A stretch of DNA of 64,000 nucleotides, from contig OY762936.1 of NCBI GenBank assembly GCA_963666935.1, forward strand, positions 1,054,001 to 1,118,000, read 5' to 3'. Of the stretch, positions 8,643-19,987 are shown in pieces. Source of the stretch: G963666935 sp963666935 (GTDB lineage Bacteria; Bacillota; Clostridia; Christensenellales; CAG-138). Within the stretch, counting starts at the first letter, position 1. The number at the start of each line of letters is the position of its first letter. The notes under the pieces were generated by a model. That model searched no databases. It was not told the origin of the DNA and saw only the letters and a program-made list of their open reading frames with translations. Position numbers and translations under genes: made by a program.

Positions 8643-9664
8643 GTCGATTCATGAATGGGTATGTCGGCCGCACATTAGCCATCCTCATCGTGCTGTGCCT
8701 GATTCTTTCTTTAGCCGCGGGCTGCAGTAACAGCCTGATTGCAGAGGATTCGGTTCAGGAGAATCTGCCGGAGATCGATCCGGAAGGTGGAGTGGGCATG
8801 GATATCAGTGCAGTGCTGTACTACCGGCTTGCGGGTGAAAACTACCTTGTGCCCGTGACGCGCAACATCTCCGTGCGGGCCAATGAGAGGGCAGAAACGG
8901 CTATTATACGGACATTGCTCGACGGGGTTCCTGCGCTCTCATCCAATGTAAATGCGCTATTTCCATCGGGTGCTTACATGGAGGATGTGACACTGGAGGG
9001 AGGGATTCTCTATGTTACGCTATCCGCAGCGTTTATGGATCAGTCAGCATTGGAGGAATTGGAGCGTATGGGCGCTTCCTTTGAAAACGTGGAGGCAACA
9101 CAGCGGGCGCAGGAAGAACTGTATGCCGCCCGGCGTCTGGCGGTATATTCCCTGGTGAACACGCTGACGAGTTACAGCAAGGATATTCGGGTACAGTTTC
9201 TTGTGGATGTGGACAACAATGGAAACGGACAAAGACTGACCCGGGTGGAATTGGGTCTGGAGAGCATGGATGGAGCGGCATCTGATTTGATTGAACCAAT
9301 GACTTTTGACGCGTCTGTGGTGATAACGGCGGAGAGCATGGTTGCTTGCATGCTGACCCGGATGGTGAATGGCGAGTATGAGCTGGCATATCCCTTGTTT
9401 TTGGAGAGCGATAGTTCAGGCGCGCAGAAGCCGACCTATGCGGACTTTGAAACAGAAATGCTTTCCTTGGGAACCATAACCGGCTTTGCAATCCTCGGGA
9501 GCAAAACCACAGCCAATATGACGGAAGTAACGGTGAACTTGCATTTCACCAATGCAAAAAATGAAAGTGCGTCGATAGAAGGTGCGGTTATACGACTCAA
9601 GCGTGAAGGGGAGTTGGACAAGATCGCCTACGGATCCTTCACAGATATATTGGAGAACAGATGA
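8639..9664 (+). CDS. GerMN-domain lipoprotein, first of a pair
   Basis: 341 residues. The N-terminal signal ends in lipobox LAAGC (Cys29), so it is probably a lipoprotein on the outer face of the membrane. Residues about 55-190 form a GerMN domain, as in sporulation/germination protein GerM and in actinobacterial LpqB: the YYRL start, the section with TAIIRTLLDG, and VTLEGGILYVTLS. The C-terminal third is a separate alpha/beta region I cannot name. The start overlaps the kinase stop by four bases and the stop overlaps the next start by four, so it is coupled to the two-component system. Confidence 0.82.
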   Translation: MSRFMNGYVGRTLAILIVLCLILSLAAGCSNSLIAEDSVQENLPEIDPEGGVGMDISAVLYYRLAGENYLVPVTRNISVRANERAETAIIRTLLDGVPALSSNVNALFPSGAYMEDVTLEGGILYVTLSAAFMDQSALEELERMGASFENVEATQRAQEELYAARRLAVYSLVNTLTSYSKDIRVQFLVDVDNNGNGQRLTRVELGLESMDGAASDLIEPMTFDASVVITAESMVACMLTRMVNGEYELAYPLFLESDSSGAQKPTYADFETEMLSLGTITGFAILGSKTTANMTEVTVNLHFTNAKNESASIEGAVIRLKREGELDKIAYGSFTDILENR

Positions 9665-11238
9665 AAAAGGGCATTTTGCAAAAGAAAATAATAGGCGTAA
9701 CCGCGGCGCTCATGTTGGGAGCGACGTTGTGCTCCTGTACGACAAATCGGGTATACACGCCGGCGATGACCCTTAGCGACACAATGCCACAACCGGCCGA
9801 TACCGGTGGCGAGAACCTCGTAAACTATGAGGCACAGCTCTATTTTGTTTCGGAGGATGGAATGCGGCTTTCCGTAGAGAGCCGAACCATAGAGTACGAC
9901 AGCAGCACCAGCCGCATAGAAGCCGTGATCAACGCGTTGATTGCTGGCCCAGACAGCACGATATACCATGAATCAATCCCCCGCGATATGACACTGCAAA
10001 AAGCGGAGGTTTCTACGGATGTATGCAACGTGTATCTGCTGGCATCCTATGCTCCCGATGTGGACGCTTGGCTTACGGCGAGAGCCGCCATTGCGGCGAC
10101 TGTTTACGAAAGTGAAGGCATTGGGGCTATCAATTTGTATTTAAATGGGATGGAGCCTGGATATTACGGCCGGGCATTGGGTACCATGACACCCCTCTCC
10201 GGGAAATTGGATACCTATATCACGAACCTGAAGCAGGAATACGTGGCGCTGGATATCCAGGCGGCCTCAGAGGCGAGCATATACGAGTCTAGAATTGCTA
10301 CCTTATATTTTACCAACTTTGAAAGCAAGTATTTAATTGCGACAAATGAGGAGATTAACTACGATGGCTTGCAGACCACCGGTCAGATCGCAAAACTTCT
10401 TGTCAGCAAGCTGTTGGACGGAAATGAAAGTCTGGAGCCTGTGCTTCCTGCGGACCTGACATTGGCCGTAGACCCGCAGGTAATCCCTGTAAGCGTCATG
10501 AATGCCATATACAATCCGGAAGACAGTGATGTACCGCACCCAGGAGCAGCCCCGATCTGGCCGAAGGAACAGGAGTGGACAAAACCGGAAGATGAGGGTG
10601 TGCTTGAACTGCTGATCAAAGAACCTTCCTTTGCTTACGATGAGGACATCATGTGCGGCGCCTTAACCTTTACGCTGACGGGCTACCTCCCCAATATTTC
10701 TGGGGTTGCCATAGCAATACAAAAGGCGGATGGCACAATTGTGAATCTGTCTCCCAAAGGATACTTTAAGCGGGAAGATTATGCGGACTACATTGGTAGG
10801 AGTATCTATCTGGCTTTTCCGGATCCGGAAGGAAGCGTTCTGCACAGGGTTTCCCGCGTGATCTCCAGCGGTAGCGCATATGACCCGCAAACGCGGCTCA
10901 AGGAGCTTTTCCAGGGCTCTGCAGATCCGGGCGTGCGTTATCCACTTTTTGAGGAGGATGACGTATTAGACGTGTATGTCACCGGTAATACGGCAGTGGT
11001 GAATTGGAGGGCTGGATTTGTGCAAAAGCTCAAAGACGTGATCACCACAGATCAAACGAGCCTGCCGCCAAATCTGCGAGAGCAGTTGTTTGTTTACAGT
11101 GTGGTCAATACGCTCACGGAAATTCCAGGTGTGCAGCGGGTTTGGATGCTGGAAAACGGACAGAAGCTTGGAATGGTGGATCATATATATCTGGGCAACG
11201 CACTCCTCAGGAATCCGGGGATTATGATCGATGACTGA
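9661..11238 (+). CDS. GerMN-domain lipoprotein, second of a pair
   Basis: 525 residues, again with a lipoprotein signal (LGATLCSC, Cys26). One GerMN-like domain lies at about 50-175 (IEAVINALIAGP) and a second near the C-terminus (about 430-515), recognisable by VYSVVNTLTEIPGVQRV and GMVDHIYLG. The stretch between, about 330-400, is beta-rich and unassigned. LpqB also carries a GerMN domain plus accessory domains and sits beside mtrAB. The gene begins inside the stop of the preceding one and ends eight bases inside mnmA. Confidence 0.8.
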   Translation: MKKGILQKKIIGVTAALMLGATLCSCTTNRVYTPAMTLSDTMPQPADTGGENLVNYEAQLYFVSEDGMRLSVESRTIEYDSSTSRIEAVINALIAGPDSTIYHESIPRDMTLQKAEVSTDVCNVYLLASYAPDVDAWLTARAAIAATVYESEGIGAINLYLNGMEPGYYGRALGTMTPLSGKLDTYITNLKQEYVALDIQAASEASIYESRIATLYFTNFESKYLIATNEEINYDGLQTTGQIAKLLVSKLLDGNESLEPVLPADLTLAVDPQVIPVSVMNAIYNPEDSDVPHPGAAPIWPKEQEWTKPEDEGVLELLIKEPSFAYDEDIMCGALTFTLTGYLPNISGVAIAIQKADGTIVNLSPKGYFKREDYADYIGRSIYLAFPDPEGSVLHRVSRVISSGSAYDPQTRLKELFQGSADPGVRYPLFEEDDVLDVYVTGNTAVVNWRAGFVQKLKDVITTDQTSLPPNLREQLFVYSVVNTLTEIPGVQRVWMLENGQKLGMVDHIYLGNALLRNPGIMIDD

Positions 11239-12352
11239 TGGCGGCTTTTGCGTGGGAAACAGAGTCGTTCTTGGAATGTCGGGCGGCGTAGACTCCTCCG
11301 TGGCGGCCCTGCTCTTAAAGCGGCAGGGCTATGATGTCGTGGGCGTATTCATGAAGAACTGGGAGGAGACGGACGAGGGCGGGGTCTGTACGGCAGCCGC
11401 CGACTATGAGGATGTGCGAAGGGTGGCCCACCAGATCGGCATCCCGTATTACACCGTGAACTTCGCAAAAGAGTACCGCGACCGAGTATTTTCGTATTTT
11501 TTAGAGGAGTACAAGGCGGGCAGGACCCCGAATCCGGATGTACTGTGTAACTGTGAGATCAAGTTCAAGGCTTTTTTGGACTTTGCCATGGGGGTGGGTG
11601 CGTCTGCGCTGGCGACAGGGCACTATGCAAGGATTCAAAAGGACGGGCAAGCAGTGAAGCTGCTGCGGGCAGCCGATTTGACAAAGGATCAAACCTATTT
11701 TTTAGCTGGGCTCACGCAGGCGCAACTCAAACATGCCATGTTTCCCGTCGGAGAGATGCGCAAGACTGAACTGAGAAAGCTAGCGGAAGAAACGGGTCTG
11801 GCCACCGCGTTTAAAAAGGACTCCACGGGGATCTGCTTTATCGGAGAGCGCAACTTCAAGAATTTTTTGATGCAATATCTGCCTGCGCAGCCGGGAGACG
11901 TAGTGACGCTGGACGGACGGCGCATCGGCAGGCACGACGGGCTGATGTACTATACGTTGGGTCAGCGACGTGGTCTGGGCATAGGAGGCATGAAAGAAGG
12001 CAGCGGTGAGAGCTGGTTTGTTATCGGAAAGGATATGGAGAAGAATTTTCTGATCGTTCAGCAGGGGGAGCACGAGGAGCTGTTTTCTTTGGGACTTCGG
12101 GTGAATAAGATCAACTTCGTTTCAGGGAAGGCACCGGCCAAAACCTTTGAGTGCACGGCAAAATTCAGATATCGGCAAAGCGACCAGCGGGTTCGGGTTA
12201 CCATGGATGGCGACGGATGCTGGATGGATTTTGAACAGCCTCAGCGGGCAGTGACCCCGGGGCAATGGGCTGTTTTGTATGACGGTGAAATCTGTCTGGG
12301 TGGCGGCCCTATTGATGAAACCAGGCCGATGAAACAGCATTCGGTGCGCTGA
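11231..12352 (+). CDS. mnmA: tRNA-specific 2-thiouridylase MnmA
   Basis: Makes 2-thiouridine at wobble position 34 of tRNAs for Lys, Glu and Gln, using sulfur relayed from a cysteine desulfurase. 373 residues. PP-loop GMSGGVDSS near 15-23, the MKNWEETDE motif, first catalytic cysteine in NPDVLCNCEIKF (Cys106 or Cys108) and second in STGICFIGER (Cys202), with the C-terminal beta-barrel to the end. It overlaps the preceding GerMN gene by eight bases, so its expression may be tied to the two-component cluster although its job is unrelated. Confidence 0.95.
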   Translation: MTDGGFCVGNRVVLGMSGGVDSSVAALLLKRQGYDVVGVFMKNWEETDEGGVCTAAADYEDVRRVAHQIGIPYYTVNFAKEYRDRVFSYFLEEYKAGRTPNPDVLCNCEIKFKAFLDFAMGVGASALATGHYARIQKDGQAVKLLRAADLTKDQTYFLAGLTQAQLKHAMFPVGEMRKTELRKLAEETGLATAFKKDSTGICFIGERNFKNFLMQYLPAQPGDVVTLDGRRIGRHDGLMYYTLGQRRGLGIGGMKEGSGESWFVIGKDMEKNFLIVQQGEHEELFSLGLRVNKINFVSGKAPAKTFECTAKFRYRQSDQRVRVTMDGDGCWMDFEQPQRAVTPGQWAVLYDGEICLGGGPIDETRPMKQHSVR

Positions 12353-12386
12353 CTTAAAAAAGAAAGCAAGGAAAAAAATACAAGAG

Positions 12387-12415
12387 CGGGCAGCTGTGCG
12401 GATTGCAGCTGCCCG
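12387..12415. terminator. Bidirectional terminator between mnmA and the CCG-domain gene
   Basis: A 10-bp perfect stem (12387-12396 with 12406-12415). On the minus strand it is followed by TATTTTTTTCC, a good U-tract, so it ends the murI-CCG transcript; on the plus strand the tract is weak. Confidence 0.75.
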
Positions 12416-12446
12416 TATTATGTGATCCGAAGGCTTCTTTAAATCG

Positions 12447-13181
12447 TCAGGGCTTGGGAGGGAACAGAAGCTCTGCCAGGTGAATTGCGGTCTTTCCTCC
12501 GAGTGCCAGCCCTTTTACGCAAGCATGACAGTATGCAACTACCTTGTCAGTCACAATGCCGCTGCAATGTTCCTGCATCAGGCCCGATATTTCTTCCTCT
12601 GTGTGGGGAAGAAACTTCCCTTGGGCGTTTATACCATATCTCACCGGGGCAAGAACCTGATTGCGTTTGGGTGCCCGCTGGTAGAGAGTTGTCCCGCAGA
12701 ACTGCGTTTTCTCATAATTGTCAGGAAGCTCCAGGGTATCCACATTCATGTTCGTCAGCAAGGCGCGCACCGCATCCTGCTCAAAACGATTGTCTCTGCT
12801 GCGCCAGCAATCCTGAATCGTCATTTTTTCATGGGCATAGTTCGGGAACGGGAATTCCTTGTCGCTTAAAATCAGTTCCCACAAGGATAAACACGAAATC
12901 GGCTTCTCCGCTTCCTGTAGGAATGCTATACAGTTGGGGCAAATACAAATTGCGGTGTCTTCCTGTACAAATTCCTGATGGGTGGGAAGGTCCTTCCATC
13001 GGGGACGCATCCATTCCGGCATGCGGTTCTCAAATTCTTGCACCTTATAATTCGGCAAACAGCACCTTGTGATACGCATGTCAAACCGCTCTTTTATGTA
13101 TTCCTGGATACGTATGCTCAATTGCGGGTAGATTTCTGTGAATATGCAGCTGGCCACGTAAACATATTTGGAATAATCCAT
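12447..13181 (-). CDS. Protein with two CCG-type cysteine motifs, probable Fe-S or thiol protein
   Basis: About 244 residues. Counting from the longer frame at 13205, cysteines fall in two blocks: Cys20, then Cys48-Cys49, then C89-P-N-C92; and Cys133, then Cys170-Gly, then C226-H-A-C229. Both blocks copy the spacing of the CCG domain of heterodisulfide reductase HdrB, glycolate oxidase and GlpC subunits, where it binds an iron-sulfur cluster or mediates thiol chemistry. The second block lacks one Cys of the CC pair. No redox partner gene is adjacent. The ATG at 13181 has AGGGAG in front. It lies 38 bases after murI on the same strand. The function is inferred from motif spacing only. Confidence 0.65.
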   Translation of the reverse strand: MDYSKYVYVASCIFTEIYPQLSIRIQEYIKERFDMRITRCCLPNYKVQEFENRMPEWMRPRWKDLPTHQEFVQEDTAICICPNCIAFLQEAEKPISCLSLWELILSDKEFPFPNYAHEKMTIQDCWRSRDNRFEQDAVRALLTNMNVDTLELPDNYEKTQFCGTTLYQRAPKRNQVLAPVRYGINAQGKFLPHTEEEISGLMQEHCSGIVTDKVVAYCHACVKGLALGGKTAIHLAELLFPPKP

Positions 13182-13219
13182 TGCGACTCCCTTGCCTTTC
13201 GGCATTTCATTTGTACGCC

Positions 13220-14002
13220 CTATCTATGGATCAACTGGTGGAAGATGGACTCCAACTTTGCTTTGTCGCCGCTGGTATAAAACTCCACTTGCGCCGTACC
13301 GGCAAAATTGAGAAGCTGCTTTTCTTTAAGCACTCGCTTGAGTTGGCGGACGGTGCCTTCGTTTCCGTCATAGAGCCGGAAACCGCCGCCGATGCGCAGC
13401 AACCGTTCGGCATTGCGAAGAAAGGCATCCTTTATAAAAATGTAGTGCGTGCAGCCCAAGACGATCCCGTCCACATTGAGCCCTGCGTAAGGAGCGAGGT
13501 ATTCGTCAAACAAGTCATCAAATCCGTCCGTGCCAAAACATCCGCGCTCAATCCGTTGCACCATTTCACCGGAACAGGGGATGTTGATCACCCGTGCCGG
13601 ATCCGGCATGTGCGACTGCAGCGTGTGATAACGCTCAAGGCGGGTAGTGGCCCGGGTGGCCATCATGAGGATTTTCCCGCTTCCCGGCGCCATGCATGCG
13701 GGGCGTATGGCTGGCTCCACGCTGATAACCGGGACATCCAGCTCGTTTCGAATTTGCTCAATGCAAGTGGCGGTGGCGGTGTTGCAGGCAATGACGATGG
13801 CCTTGACGCCAAATTCTACCAGTTTTCGAGCGGATGCAAAGGTGTACTCTGCAATTTCCTGTTCCGCGCGGTCACCATATGGTGCGTTGCCATTATCCCC
13901 ATAGTATATGTAATTTTCCTGTGGTAGAAGTTTCAGCGCAACGCGCAGCACGCTTGCGCCGCCCAGTCCGGAATCGAACACGCCTATGGGCTTTAAAGAC
14001 AT
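13220..14002 (-). CDS. murI: Glutamate racemase
   Basis: Makes D-glutamate for peptidoglycan. 260 residues from the ATG at 14002, which follows GGAGG by five bases; the frame extends seven codons further without a ribosome site. The two catalytic cysteines are in IACNTATA (Cys73) and VLGCTHY (Cys184), and the start has the FDSGLGG substrate motif. It is the first gene of a minus-strand pair diverging from the rRNA operon. Confidence 0.94.
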   Translation of the reverse strand: MSLKPIGVFDSGLGGASVLRVALKLLPQENYIYYGDNGNAPYGDRAEQEIAEYTFASARKLVEFGVKAIVIACNTATATCIEQIRNELDVPVISVEPAIRPACMAPGSGKILMMATRATTRLERYHTLQSHMPDPARVINIPCSGEMVQRIERGCFGTDGFDDLFDEYLAPYAGLNVDGIVLGCTHYIFIKDAFLRNAERLLRIGGGFRLYDGNEGTVRQLKRVLKEKQLLNFAGTAQVEFYTSGDKAKLESIFHQLIHR

Positions 14003-14104
14003 GGCGACCTCCATCAAAATCAATTGCTTTTATTATAAACCAGGGAGGCTATCGATGCAAATTTTGTGTCAGTCGACAGGAACCATTATTTTTTTCAAAA
14101 CGCC

Positions 14105-14133
14105 TTGACAAGGGTAGATTGATTTGGTAAGAT
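14105..14133 (+). promoter_or_regulatory. rRNA operon promoter
   Basis: Consensus TTGACA (14105-14110), a 17-base spacer and TAAGAT (14128-14133), about 210 bases before mature 16S. The A/T-rich stretch just upstream could act as an UP element. I see only this one promoter. Confidence 0.8.
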
Positions 14134-14342
14134 TAACGAGCTGTCGCAGAGACGGGGGAAGCAAAAGCGGCGGAGAATGCACCTTGAAAACTATATAGTG
14201 CTAACGAAGAAGAAGAAACGCAAGTAATAAAGAGACAACCGAGCAGTACCGCCTAAAAGGGTACTGCGAAGGGAAGGGCCCGAGAGGGTCCGGCCAGAGA
14301 AGAAACGAGTAAGATATCCGAGAGGATATTTTAACAGGAATT
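14134..14342 (+). other. rRNA leader with 16S processing stem
   Basis: Transcribed leader without a gene. Bases 14179-14201 pair with 15924-15946 downstream of 16S over 23 positions, which would form the precursor stem cut by RNase III. Local hairpins lie around 14245-14268 and 14277-14300. Confidence 0.7.
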
Positions 14343-15863
<1,521 letters not shown>

Positions 15864-15998
15864 GGGTGTAAAACCTAAAATAGGAGAGGTTGTCGCAAGG
15901 AAAGCGAAGTAAAGGAATCGGAAGCACTATATGGTTTTGAAGGTGCGAACCTTCAAAGGCAGGGTAGGAAGAAGTACTAACGTGCCACAACCAAATAA

Positions 15999-16074
15999 GG
16001 GGGTGTAGCTCAGTTGGGAGAGCGCCTGCCTTGCAAGCAGGAGGCCATCGGTTCGAACCCGTTCATCTCCACCA
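15999..16074 (+). tRNA. tRNA-Ala (anticodon TGC)
   Basis: 76-base cloverleaf in the 16S-23S spacer with encoded CCA. The anticodon loop reads CTTGCAA (TGC), and the acceptor stem carries the G3-U70 wobble pair that identifies alanine tRNA. T arm GGTTCGAACCC. Confidence 0.96.
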
Positions 16075-16079
16075 AATGA

Positions 16080-16156
16080 GGGCTCATAGCTCAGTTGGTT
16101 AGAGCGCGCGCCTGATAAGCGCGAGGTCGGTGGTTCGAGTCCACTTGAGCCCACCA
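16080..16156 (+). tRNA. tRNA-Ile (anticodon GAT)
   Basis: 77-base cloverleaf five bases after tRNA-Ala. Anticodon loop CTGATAA (GAT), acceptor GGGCTCA paired with TGAGCCC, discriminator A, encoded CCA. The Ala-Ile pair between 16S and 23S is common in Bacillota. Confidence 0.96.
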
Positions 16157-16361
16157 GTTTTCACCGAGCGGCGGGGGAAGACGAAAGCAAGGAGCCGCAA
16201 GTGTACCTTGAAAACTGCATAGAGAAGAGTAAAATCGCGGAGAAAAAGAATTTGAAAAACAAAAAGCAGAGGGTAAGTGAACCATCTGCTACAATTTCAA
16301 AGGAAAAAGATAAAAAATAGAACTCATGCAATTGAAGAATTGTGTGTGCCTATTCTAACAA

Positions 16362-19366
<3,005 letters not shown>

Positions 19367-19424
19367 AAAGCGAAAGAACTCTTTAATATGCAGTTTTCAA
19401 GGTATGCACAACATACCTCACCAT

Positions 19425-19539
19425 ACCGGTGGTTAAGCTAAGGGGTCCCACCTGTTCCCATCCCGAACACAGAAGTTAAGCCCTTACACACCGACAATAC
19501 TTGGCTGGTGACGGCCCGGGAAGATAGGCAGCTGCCGGT
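19425..19539 (+). rRNA. rrf: 5S ribosomal RNA
   Basis: About 115 bases. The conserved core CCGAACACAGAAGTTAAG is present, and the terminal helix is formed by CCGGTGG (19426-19432) and CTGCCGG (19532-19538). It follows 23S by about 60 bases. Confidence 0.93.
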
Positions 19540-19547
19540 TCCATTGA

Positions 19548-19580
19548 CAAAAGCACCCCATTTGGGGTGCTTTTGTTTTG
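19548..19580 (+). terminator. rRNA operon terminator
   Basis: Perfect 12-bp stem (19548-19559 with 19564-19575), four-base loop, then TTTTG. It begins nine bases after 5S. Confidence 0.9.
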
Positions 19581-19987
19581 TGCTGGCGCAGGATTGGCTT
19601 CTCGGGCCGAGCGGCAGCCGGGGACTGGGCACGGGAACGGAGGCGAGCGCACAAGCCGGTGGCGAACGAGTGGATTATGGCGCGCCTCTCGCGCCGGAAC
19701 TTCCTATTTTAGACGATCCAGTGAGACGGAAGGGGGTTTAGGAAGGCGTTCACGCCGACGAGAAATGGCCATACCAAACCGTAAGGGAAGACAAACAGCT
19801 AGCCGGTTCCATTGACTAAAAATACCCCGATGGGGGGAGGTTCGATTTTGAGGTGCACAAGACGATATCCTTGGCATGGAAAGAAGCTTGCAGAAAAACA
19901 GTTTACAAGCCGCAAAGGGGCTGATACAATACTAATTAGTGTTTTCTCATAAGTATTGTATATTTTATTGCCATTAGGGGGACAGAA
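19581..19987 (+). other. Gene-poor stretch with a decayed 5S/terminator copy
   Basis: No convincing gene. Bases 19581-19770 are GC-rich with short hairpins, for example around 19679-19695 and 19746-19757. Bases about 19785-19832 closely copy the 3' end of the 5S gene and its terminator stem: GGGAAGA, CAGCT, GCCGGTTCCATTGAC and CCCC..ATGGGG recur in the same order with small changes. A CCATACC just before it matches the 5' flank of the real 5S. It looks like a remnant of a second 5S or rRNA operon end with its middle deleted. Confidence 0.55.
19902..19930 (+). promoter_or_regulatory. Promoter of the EF-G-like gene with overlapping inverted repeat
   Basis: TTTACA (19902-19907), a 17-base spacer and TACAAT (19925-19930). 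A perfect 10-bp inverted repeat, ATACAATACT at 19924-19933 with AGTATTGTAT at 19952-19961, covers the -10 and the likely transcription start. It could be an operator or a 5' UTR hairpin. Confidence 0.65.

Noticed and set aside
15927..16285. Open frames on the minus strand across tRNA-Ala and tRNA-Ile
   Set aside because: They are the well-known artefact of reading tRNA genes backwards; no ribosome site and no independent coding signal.
19581..19770. GC-rich segment after 5S as a small coding gene
   Set aside because: No ribosome site or recognisable protein; frames change sense strand to strand without codon bias.
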